This document shows, in pieces, positions 27,887-34,726 of a stretch of DNA of 64,000 bases. The position numbers and the translations under genes were made by a program. Position 1 is the stretch's first letter; every line of letters begins with the position of its first letter. The stretch comes from Corallococcus soli (GTDB taxonomy: Bacteria; Myxococcota; Myxococcia; Myxococcales; Myxococcaceae), in contig NZ_JAAIYO010000002.1 of the NCBI RefSeq assembly GCF_014930455.1, positions 1 to 64,000 of the forward strand, read 5' to 3'. The notes under the pieces were generated by a model. The model was not told where the DNA came from, did no database searches, and saw only the letters and a list, made by a program, of their open reading frames with translations.

Positions 27887-27908
27887 CAATCCCCCCTTGG
27901 GGGGATTG
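27887..27908. promoter_or_regulatory. Inverted repeat upstream of LuxR copy 2
   Basis: The arms CAATCCCCCC and GGGGGGATTG flank a 2-nt centre (TT), about 60 bp before the start of copy 2. The shape suits a dimeric DNA-binding protein site; no similar repeat was found before copy 1. Confidence 0.45.
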
Positions 27909-27967
27909 GCCCGGGTCGCGCTCGTGCCATGCTTGGGAGGTATTGCAAACACGGGGAGGTACCCACC

Positions 27968-29044
27968 ATGGCGAGGGCTTTGAAATTCACTGCGCGAGAG
28001 GACGCCGCTCGCTTGGAGCTGCTGACGGACCTGATCAATGTCAGGTCCTACGCCGACATCTACACCGTTGCCGAAAGCAAGGTGCTCCAACTCTGTGGGG
28101 CGGATCACTTCGCGCTTGGGTGCGCCAACCTGGATGCGTCAGGCGGACTTCAGTGGACGACCCGTACCGTGAGGGCCCTTCTCGACGGGTATCCCCAATG
28201 GTTCAAGCGGTGTTTCGTTTTCAAAGCCACCTGGTTCCAACCCAACTGCGTGCTGAACGATGTGCAGATGAACCGGGGACAAGCGTTGGAACGCACGGAA
28301 ACCCGCCAACGTAGCATCGCCGCAGGACTGGACCTGCGGCACGTCCTGGCGGCATTGCTGGTCGACAAGTCTCGGCGCATCAAGGCGGGGCTCGCCGTAT
28401 ACAGCGAGGGGGAAAAGCCCTTCGCGCTCCGAAATCAGTGGAAGCTTCAAGAGCTGACGCCTGCGTTCAGTGGGGCGGTTTCCTCCGTGCAGTACCTGCA
28501 CTCCGTCCGGTTTGAACGGGACCTCTTGAAAGCCGTTTCGACAGCGCCGGGCGCCACGATGGTGGTGAATGCTGCTGGACGCGAGCGGGTGCGGACGGAT
28601 GCGGCCACCCCGCTGCTGACAAAGTGGTTCCCTCGTAACGAACAGGCCTCCGACGGCGTACCCAAGGTCTGGGTAGAGCGGGTGACGGCCCTGGCCAATC
28701 GAGATGGCGTGCCCCAGCCTGGGTCCATCGACATGCCGCCGAACGCGAATGGCGAGACGCTGCATGTGACCTTCACGCCGTCCACGGTGATTGAGCCTGG
28801 GCTTCTGACGTGGCAGGTCCGCATCCTGGAGCGGAGCCACGGACTGCGGGAGGACTGGTTGCAGATGCTCACCCGAAAGGAGCGCGAGGTGGCCAAATAT
28901 ATGCTTCGTGGAGACACCGACAGAAGCATCGGCCTCACGCTCAGAATCGACAAAGAAACGGTGAAGAGGCACGGGCGCCACATCCGTAGGAAGACTGGGG
29001 CCCTCAACCGGAAGGACTTCATCGCCCGGGGTCGCCGCTCATAG
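27968..29044 (+). CDS. LuxR-family transcriptional regulator (copy 2 of a tandem pair)
   Basis: A 358-residue paralog of the preceding gene, alike along its whole length (sensor part ADIYTVAESKVLQLCGADHFALGC...; HTH LTRKEREVAKYMLRGDTDRSIGLTLRIDKETVKRHGRHIRRKTG) and with the same C-terminal FIARGRRS. It is strongly diverged in the middle, and its DNA is slightly poorer in GC than copy 1. GGGGAGG lies 8 bp before the start at 27968, within a 40-bp block shared with copy 1. The last 6 bp overlap the converging hydrolase gene. No target can be named. Confidence 0.8.
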   Translation: MARALKFTAREDAARLELLTDLINVRSYADIYTVAESKVLQLCGADHFALGCANLDASGGLQWTTRTVRALLDGYPQWFKRCFVFKATWFQPNCVLNDVQMNRGQALERTETRQRSIAAGLDLRHVLAALLVDKSRRIKAGLAVYSEGEKPFALRNQWKLQELTPAFSGAVSSVQYLHSVRFERDLLKAVSTAPGATMVVNAAGRERVRTDAATPLLTKWFPRNEQASDGVPKVWVERVTALANRDGVPQPGSIDMPPNANGETLHVTFTPSTVIEPGLLTWQVRILERSHGLREDWLQMLTRKEREVAKYMLRGDTDRSIGLTLRIDKETVKRHGRHIRRKTGALNRKDFIARGRRS

Positions 29045-29920
29045 CGCGCGGTCGAAGAACTCGCGCAGGCGCCGCGCGTAGCCCTGGGGGGCCTTCTGGG
29101 CGTACTCCCCGTGGGCCGCGTCCGGCACCTCCCACAGCTGCCGGGGCTCACAGGCCGCGCGGTAGAGACTGGCCCCCAGCTTCCGGGGCCCATCCGGGTC
29201 GCTGCCTCCGTTGATGAGCAGCAGCGGCCGTCCCTCCAGCCGGCACATCCCGTCCACGGGCCGCACCGCGTCCACGTCGATGCCCGCCCGGCGCAGCCCC
29301 CACAGCACGGCCCAGGTGCTCGCGCCGTAGTGCGAGCCCATGTCCCCCGCGAGGTCCGGGAACGCGCCCGCCGCCGCCACCGCCTTCACGCGCGGATCCT
29401 CCTGCGCCACCAGCAGGGCCGTCGTCCCTCCCAGGGAGAAGCCGAACAGGCCCACCCGTCCCGCTGTCACCTCCGGCCGGGCGCGCACGAAGGCCAGCGC
29501 CGCCCGCACGTCCTCGCGCTCGCTGTCACCCCAGCCAATCGCGTCGCCGTCGCTCTCCCCCTGGCCGTGCAGGTCGAACAGCAGCACGCCGTGCCCGGAC
29601 GCCGCCAGCGCCCGCGCCTCGAAGAGGAACTGCGTGCGGTTCGCCGCGAAGCCGTGCACCAGCACCACCGCCGTGCCGTCCCGCGAAGGCAGATACCACC
29701 CGCGCAGCATCTGCCCGGCGGACTGGAAGGACACGTCCTCCCAGCCCGTCAGTGCTTCCGTCCCGGAAGGACGCACCACCGGGATGCGTGCCGGATGCAC
29801 CAGCGAGGCCGCCGTGCGCAGGCCCCGCACCGCCGTGAGCGCTCCGAACCCCACCGCGCCCAGGACCCCCAGCAGCGCGAGGACGCGGGCCCACCGGACG
29901 CCTGACTTCTCCCTGGACAC
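29039..29920 (-). CDS. Membrane-anchored alpha/beta hydrolase
   Basis: A 293-residue hydrolase with an N-terminal membrane anchor (VLALLGVLGAVGFGALTAV) and a typical fold. The oxyanion segment VLVHGFAANRTQF and DLHGQGESDG lead to the nucleophile elbow GFSLGG, with a late acid (INGGSDPDG) and His (DAAHGEYAQ). It resembles the YqkD/FrsA-like group of exported or membrane-bound esterases and acyl hydrolases; the substrate is unknown. Three bases separate it from the upstream epimerase gene, so the two are probably co-transcribed. Its 3' end overlaps the facing LuxR gene. Confidence 0.85.
   Translation of the reverse strand: MSREKSGVRWARVLALLGVLGAVGFGALTAVRGLRTAASLVHPARIPVVRPSGTEALTGWEDVSFQSAGQMLRGWYLPSRDGTAVVLVHGFAANRTQFLFEARALAASGHGVLLFDLHGQGESDGDAIGWGDSEREDVRAALAFVRARPEVTAGRVGLFGFSLGGTTALLVAQEDPRVKAVAAAGAFPDLAGDMGSHYGASTWAVLWGLRRAGIDVDAVRPVDGMCRLEGRPLLLINGGSDPDGPRKLGASLYRAACEPRQLWEVPDAAHGEYAQKAPQGYARRLREFFDRAL
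29048..29066. repeat. 19-bp segment duplicated after LuxR copy 1, right copy
   Basis: GCGGTCGAAGAACTCGCGC inside the coding end of the alpha/beta hydrolase gene (REFFDRA), identical to 27861-27879. Here it is functional coding sequence, which makes this the parental position. Confidence 0.85.
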
Positions 29921-29923
29921 GGC

Positions 29924-30883
29924 TCAGCCCCGGACCGGCTCGGCGTTGCGCCAGCGCTCCATCAGGTCCTGCACGGCGGCCCCCCATTCGGGGTGGTCGA
30001 AGGTGAAGCCCGCGTCCAACAGGCGGCCGGGCACCACGCGGCGGCTCTTCAGGAGCAGCTCCGTGTCCGAGCGCATGAAGAACGCGCCCACCTCCAGCAT
30101 CCACTTCATCGCCGGCAGCCCCACGCCCACGTGCGCCGCCTCGCGCAGCTTCGCCATCAGCTCCCGCTGGGGAAGGGGATTCGGGGCCGCGAGGTTCACG
30201 GGGCCCTCCAGGTCCTCGCGCTCCAGCAGCAGTTGCACGGCGCGCACGAAGTCCTGGTCGTGGATCCACGACACGAACTGCTGGCCGCTGCCCGCCGTGC
30301 CGCCCAGGCCCCGGCGCGTCAGCCCCAACAGCACGTCGAAGATGCCCTCGCGGTCCGGGCTCATCACCATCGCGCTGCGCAGCGCCACCTTGCGCGTGCG
30401 CGGCGTGTCCGCCTCCGCCAGCGTGCGCTCCCACGCCAGGGCGATGTCGATGCTGCGCTTCCAGTAGGCGGGCACGTCCGGCTCGCTCCCACCGATGATG
30501 CCCGTGGCCTCGTCGTTGGGCGCGTCCAGCCGGTGCGCGTAGAGCGTCGCGGTGCTCATCTGCAGCCACACGCGCGGCGGCTTCGCGGCCTGCGCGATGG
30601 CCTGTCCCACCACCCGCGTGGAGTCCACCCGCGAGTCCATCATCTGGCGCAGGTTCTCCGCTGAATAGCGGCAGTTCACGTTGCGCCCGGCCAGGTTGAT
30701 GACCGCGTCGGCGCCGTCCACCTCCTGCGCCCAGTCACCCAGTGTGCGCCCGTCCCAGGACACCGTTCGCGCCACGCCCCGGCCACCCCGGCTGACCAGC
30801 ACCACGTCGTCCCCCCGCGCCAGGAAGGCCCTCGTCAGCAGTGCGCCCACCTGCCCCGTGCCGCCCGGAATCACGATCTTCAC
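29924..30883 (-). CDS. TIGR01777-family NAD(P)-dependent epimerase (SDR)
   Basis: A 319-residue extended short-chain dehydrogenase. MKIVIPGGTGQVGALLTRAFLARGDDV is the nucleotide-binding GxxGxxG, INLAGRNVN and the MSTATLYAH segment follow, and a C-terminal DUF1731-like part ends FDHPEWGAAVQDLM. This is the TIGR01777 (YfcH/SULA-like) layout. The start is GTG at 30883, with GGGAGG 6 bp upstream; a longer frame to 31288 has no homology. The enzyme's substrate is unknown. It overlaps no gene but is 3 bp from the hydrolase, an operon-like pair. Confidence 0.88.
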   Translation of the reverse strand: MKIVIPGGTGQVGALLTRAFLARGDDVVLVSRGGRGVARTVSWDGRTLGDWAQEVDGADAVINLAGRNVNCRYSAENLRQMMDSRVDSTRVVGQAIAQAAKPPRVWLQMSTATLYAHRLDAPNDEATGIIGGSEPDVPAYWKRSIDIALAWERTLAEADTPRTRKVALRSAMVMSPDREGIFDVLLGLTRRGLGGTAGSGQQFVSWIHDQDFVRAVQLLLEREDLEGPVNLAAPNPLPQRELMAKLREAAHVGVGLPAMKWMLEVGAFFMRSDTELLLKSRRVVPGRLLDAGFTFDHPEWGAAVQDLMERWRNAEPVRG

Positions 30884-31172
30884 AGTGGACCTCCCGCCGG
30901 CCCCGTTCCCGGTGCCCGTGCGTCCTTCCAGGCATAGCGCGTCCGCCTTGGAGCCGCCGGGGACCGCCCCCCCAGCCTCCGGGTGTCCCTGGTCCCGACG
31001 ATGAGTCCTGCTTTCGGGGCGGAAGGAGCGCCCCGGCCAGCCCATTTCCGGGGATGTCACGGGTTGGGACGAAAAAACCAACCGGAGCGGAGGGAAAATG
31101 CGGGGGGCCACGCAACCGGGGCGGCGTCCTGGCGAGAATGGGTCATCCCCCACCTCGAATCCGAGGGCCGTC
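30884..31172. other. 289-bp intergenic region between diverging genes
   Basis: Divergent control region for the epimerase (left) and endonuclease (right). A GGTTGG...CCAACC stem (31062-31083) enclosing six A residues is the only structure seen. No credible reading frame or RNA gene was found. Confidence 0.5.
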
Positions 31173-31922
31173 ATGATCATCTCGTCCCGCCCGCTCACCG
31201 CGCCCCGCACCACGTCGGCCTCCAGCTTCGAGACCAGCGCCCCGAAGAAGGCTCCCTTCAAGCCCGCGGCGCCGGTGGACGACTTCACGCCGGCCGGTCC
31301 TGACCCGCGCTACGACGGGCTGAAGGACAAGGTCCTCATCAAGGCGCTGCACGACGCGGTCTCGAAGCACAAGGACCTGGGCTACAACGGCGCGCGCAAG
31401 GTCATCTTCACCACGCTCGACAACCACGCCGGCTTCGTCAAGTGCGTCTACACGGGCAAGGAACTGAAGACGAACAAGATTCCCAACAGCAACGTGATGA
31501 ACACCGAGCACACCTGGCCCCAGTCCAAGGGCGCCACGGGCGCGGCGAAGTCGGACCTGCACCACCTGTTCCCCACCGACAGCAAGGCCAACTCCATCCG
31601 GGGCAACTACCCGTTTGGCACGGTGAAGAACGTGAAGTGGACGGAGAACGGCGCCAAGTTCGGCACGGATGAGAAGGGCCGCACCGTCTTCGAGCCGCCC
31701 GATGCGCACAAGGGCAACGTCGCTCGCGCGCTGTTCTACTTCTCCACCGTGTACAACAAGCCCATTCCGCAGGACGAGGAGTCCGTCCTCAAGGAATGGA
31801 ACACGCTGGACAAGGTCGACGCCGCGGAAGTGAAGCGCAACGACGTCATCGAGACCCACCAGCAGAACCGCAACCCCTTCGTGGACGACCCGACGTTGTC
31901 GGAGCGCATCGCGGACTTCTAG
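31173..31922 (+). CDS. Endonuclease I family protein
   Basis: A 249-residue non-specific nuclease of the EndA/NucM (endonuclease I) family. The signature block is present: MNTEHTWPQS with the catalytic His, then KSDLHHLFPTDSKANSIRGNYPFG with metal-binding Asn. The N-terminal 45 residues are Ser/Thr/Pro-rich and carry no normal signal peptide, so export, if any, would need another route. The start at 31173 has GAGGG 6 bp upstream. It cuts DNA or RNA; in myxobacteria such enzymes fit feeding on lysed prey. The next gene starts 10 bp after its stop. Confidence 0.85.
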   Translation: MIISSRPLTAPRTTSASSFETSAPKKAPFKPAAPVDDFTPAGPDPRYDGLKDKVLIKALHDAVSKHKDLGYNGARKVIFTTLDNHAGFVKCVYTGKELKTNKIPNSNVMNTEHTWPQSKGATGAAKSDLHHLFPTDSKANSIRGNYPFGTVKNVKWTENGAKFGTDEKGRTVFEPPDAHKGNVARALFYFSTVYNKPIPQDEESVLKEWNTLDKVDAAEVKRNDVIETHQQNRNPFVDDPTLSERIADF

Positions 31923-31932
31923 AGTCCGCCGC

Positions 31933-32583
31933 ATGCCCCGTTCTCTCGCGCCCTTGTGGGCGCTCGTTCCCCAGCGTCCAGGCGTACCCCTCCTGAAGGT
32001 GGGAGGCGCGCCCCAGGCGGCTGGTCCCCTGGACTGGCCCGCCTGTGAGATGTGCGGCAAGCCGCTGCGCTTCCTCTTCCAGTTGCCGCACGTCGAAGGC
32101 CGGCTGGACCTGGCGCCGTACGCGTCGGTCCACGTCTTCCAGTGCGAGAACCCCGACTCCGTCTGCTTCCGCTGGGACCCCGAGGAGGGCGCCAACGCCG
32201 TGGTGCCGGTGACGGCCGGCGCGCCCTCCGGGGTGGAGCCCCCGGAAGGCGTGAAGCCCTACGCCGAGTGGACGCTCGGCTTCGAGCCCGCCACGGAGGA
32301 CACCGCCGCCCTGTCGGTGGACGTCAACGAGGCCAGCGACGAAGAGCTGGCCGCGCTGGACCGCGCGCAGGCGGAGGCCCCGGAGAGCAAGGTGGGCGGC
32401 GTGCCCGGCTGGCTCAACGGCGAGGCGATGCCCGAGTGCTGTGACGAGCCCATGCACTTCGTCGCGCAGCTCGCCGCGATGCCGTATGGCCTGGAGTTCG
32501 GCGACAACGGCCGGGGCTACGTCTTCCGGTGCCAGCGCCAGGACTGCGCGCGGCCCTTCCGCTTCCTCACCCAGGGCGCCTGA
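31933..32583 (+). CDS. DUF1963 (YwqG)-like protein with Cys pairs
   Basis: A 216-residue cytoplasmic protein. The GGAPQAAGPLDWPACEMCGKPLRFLFQL opening matches the DUF1963/YwqG layout (GGxP...W P.C..C..P..F..QL). Cysteines at CEMC, CEN...SVC, ECCDEP and RCQRQDC suggest up to two zinc sites, as in PDCD2-like proteins. An acidic linker (about 120-150) separates the halves, and the second half repeats the C-x-EP-HFVAQL-A pattern. The role is unknown. It follows the endonuclease gene by 10 bp without a clear ribosome site, so coupled expression is likely. Confidence 0.65.
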   Translation: MPRSLAPLWALVPQRPGVPLLKVGGAPQAAGPLDWPACEMCGKPLRFLFQLPHVEGRLDLAPYASVHVFQCENPDSVCFRWDPEEGANAVVPVTAGAPSGVEPPEGVKPYAEWTLGFEPATEDTAALSVDVNEASDEELAALDRAQAEAPESKVGGVPGWLNGEAMPECCDEPMHFVAQLAAMPYGLEFGDNGRGYVFRCQRQDCARPFRFLTQGA

Positions 32584-32592
32584 GCGTTCAGC

Positions 32593-33333
32593 CTACGGGC
32601 TGGACGGGGGCGGCAGCCTGCTGCCCGGGAAGACGGACACCTCCGAGCCGGTGGCGACGAAGGCGGAGTGGGGTGTCGCCTGGAGGCACTCGGCGAAGGC
32701 GGGGCCGTAGAAGCGGGCCACGTCGCAGTCGAAGGCGGTCTCCTGGGCGCGCCAGACGGTCCAGCGCGGGTGCTCCACGCGGTACTCCGCGCAGCCGCCG
32801 TCGCGCTGGGCGGTGTAGCCCCAGTAGTGCTCGGTGATGAACTCCTCCTGTGAGCCGGGCGTGCTCTCCGCCGGGCTCCCGAGCGTCCGCGCCGACAGCT
32901 GGTGCCAGCGGCCGTGGGACTTCCAGGCGTAGGCGACGTGTCCGGGCGTGCCCCTGTCGGCGCCGTCCATGTCCACGGTGTGGCGCATGGGGTGCGCGGC
33001 GTAGGGCTCGTTGTAGAGGACGCGCGCCACGGTGGCGATGGCGAGCTTGGGGACGATCTCCCGCACGAACACCACGCCCCGCCGCCAGCCCTCGGGGCCC
33101 TGACGGCGCACGTAGAAGCGCAGGTTCACCTCGTCGAAGTCGCGGTGGAACGGCACCGCGAGGCCGCGCACGCGCGTGTCGAGGAAGCGGAAGCCGACCA
33201 TGCTCGCGAACGTGTGGCCCTGCCACGCGTCGAGTTCGGTTCCCCGGGGGACGAGGGGCCGCAGCACCGCCGGGTCCACCTCGTAGTTGAGCATCAGGAG
33301 GTACCGCCACGTCGCCGTCAGGAAGGGGCGCAT
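32593..33333 (-). CDS. DUF2071 (YqjF) family protein
   Basis: A 246-residue soluble protein of the DUF2071 family. The start TATWRYLLMLNYEVDPAVLRPLVPRGTELDAWQG, the FASMVGFRFLDTRVRGL block, FDEVNLRFYVRR and a late FYGPAFAECL are typical; the fold is related to acetoacetate decarboxylase-like proteins. No catalytic role has been settled for the family. It follows the acyltransferase gene at a distance of 90 bp, on the same strand, with a hairpin in between, so it may be separately transcribed. Confidence 0.85.
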   Translation of the reverse strand: MRPFLTATWRYLLMLNYEVDPAVLRPLVPRGTELDAWQGHTFASMVGFRFLDTRVRGLAVPFHRDFDEVNLRFYVRRQGPEGWRRGVVFVREIVPKLAIATVARVLYNEPYAAHPMRHTVDMDGADRGTPGHVAYAWKSHGRWHQLSARTLGSPAESTPGSQEEFITEHYWGYTAQRDGGCAEYRVEHPRWTVWRAQETAFDCDVARFYGPAFAECLQATPHSAFVATGSEVSVFPGSRLPPPSSP

Positions 33334-33397
33334 GGCGAAGGTGTAGCGCGCACGGGGAGCGCGGGGCTCGCGCGGGCCCGGGCATCCCCCCGGGCGT

Positions 33398-33418
33398 GGC
33401 TTCTGTCAGGCAGAAGCC
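33398..33418 (-). terminator. Stem-loop after the acyltransferase gene
   Basis: A perfect 8-bp stem, GGCTTCTG with CAGAAGCC and a 5-nt loop, lies 6 bp after the acyltransferase stop (minus strand). A second GC-rich stem (GCCCGGG...) follows. There is no T-run, so the call is tentative. Confidence 0.45.
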
Positions 33419-33423
33419 CGGCC

Positions 33424-34641
33424 CTAAAGCAGCGCGGGACCCTCCCGCCGCTCCCTGTCCGCGAGCCGCCGCTCCAGGCGCTCGCGCCAGCGCAGGGCAG
33501 GGCGCTCCACGGCGTGGTGCAGGAGGAGTGACGCGAGCAGCACCGCCACGGCCCCGCCGACCAGCGTGACGACGTGGAACGTCCCCATGCCGTGGGGCTC
33601 CAGGGTGACGCGCACCAGGTGCTGCATGGACTTGTGCGTGAGGTAGACGGTGAAGCTCAGCACCGCGAAGGTCCGCACTCCCGGGATGCGGGCACAGACG
33701 CGCGAGGCGGCGGGCCCGGCCATGGACACCAGCAGCGCCGCGTAGCCGAGCGACACCAGCGGGAAGGCCAGCACGGCGAAGGAGAGCTCCCGGTTGTATT
33801 GCTGGTTCACGTACGCCGCGCCTCCCAGGCACAGCAGGCCGAACGCCGGCAACAGCACGCCGGGCCTGTGCGTCCAGCGCTGCCACAGGGCGGGCCGGAA
33901 GACGCGCACGGTCGCGAGCAGCACACCGCACAGCAGCCCGTCGAGCCGTGCGTACGTCGGGTAGTAGAGATAGGTGTCGTATTCGCGCCAGGCCATGTCG
34001 TCGGGGCCCAGTTTTCCGAAGAGGTGCAGCCACAGCCCGCCGCGCAGGAGCATGCCGGCCACCATCACGGCCACCGCGCCCGCGAGGACATACGGCGCCC
34101 GGGCGCGTCCGCGCAGCGCGAGCAGGGTGAGCGGCAGCGCCAGGTAGAAGTGCTCCTCCACGCACAGCGACCACGCACGGGAGAAGCCGTTCCGGTGCAG
34201 GCCGAAGTTCTGCGTGAAGGTGAGGAAGCGCCACGCAGGCGTCACGACGGGCCGCTCACTCCAGGCGGGCACGAGGAGGTACAGGCCCAGCACGACGAGG
34301 AAGGGCGGCAGGATGCGCAGCGCGCGGCGCAGGTAGAAGCGCGGCAGCGACGGTGTCTCGCCCTTCGCCATGGGTTCCAGGAACTGCGCGCCGATGAGGA
34401 AGCCGCTCAGCACGAAGAACAGCTCCACGCCCGTCCAACCGAAGTTGGCGACCATCCGGTAGGTGTCGTGACCGGGGGGACGCGGGTAGTGGAAGAGGAC
34501 GACGAGGATGATGGCCAGGCCCCGGAGCAGGTCCAGGCCAGCGAGGTGACGCGATTCAGACGTGTTCAGGGGAGCGGCTTTCGGCGCGGGGCAGGGGCCC
34601 GATGCTAGAGCAAGACCCCGTGGGAATGCAGCCCGCCCCAC
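33424..34641 (-). CDS. Acyltransferase family 3 (OafA/YrhL-like) membrane protein
   Basis: A 405-residue polytopic protein. HLAGLDLLRGLAIILVVLFHY with the conserved R and H, then ELFFVLSGFLIG and FYLRRALRILPPFL, mark the acyltransferase-3 fold, and about ten membrane spans follow. Such enzymes O-acylate sugars, peptidoglycan or natural products with acetyl or longer acyl groups. It lies just downstream (85 bp) of the giant synthetase gene, same strand, so acylation of that product is conceivable but unsupported by anything else. The true start could be later than 34641 because the first 25 residues show no homology. Confidence 0.85.
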   Translation of the reverse strand: MGRAAFPRGLALASGPCPAPKAAPLNTSESRHLAGLDLLRGLAIILVVLFHYPRPPGHDTYRMVANFGWTGVELFFVLSGFLIGAQFLEPMAKGETPSLPRFYLRRALRILPPFLVVLGLYLLVPAWSERPVVTPAWRFLTFTQNFGLHRNGFSRAWSLCVEEHFYLALPLTLLALRGRARAPYVLAGAVAVMVAGMLLRGGLWLHLFGKLGPDDMAWREYDTYLYYPTYARLDGLLCGVLLATVRVFRPALWQRWTHRPGVLLPAFGLLCLGGAAYVNQQYNRELSFAVLAFPLVSLGYAALLVSMAGPAASRVCARIPGVRTFAVLSFTVYLTHKSMQHLVRVTLEPHGMGTFHVVTLVGGAVAVLLASLLLHHAVERPALRWRERLERRLADRERREGPALL

Positions 34642-34726
34642 GCACCGCGTGCCACCCGGGAGTGGCGCGGGCGCCCTGTGCTCCAGGGCGCCCGGCTCGG
34701 CGGTGGCGGGCGGCGTCCCGTCGTGG

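Noticed and set aside
33424-34641. Acyltransferase as a certain member of the biosynthetic cluster
   Set aside because: Same strand and 85 bp away, but family-3 acyltransferases are common and nothing else ties it to the synthetase.
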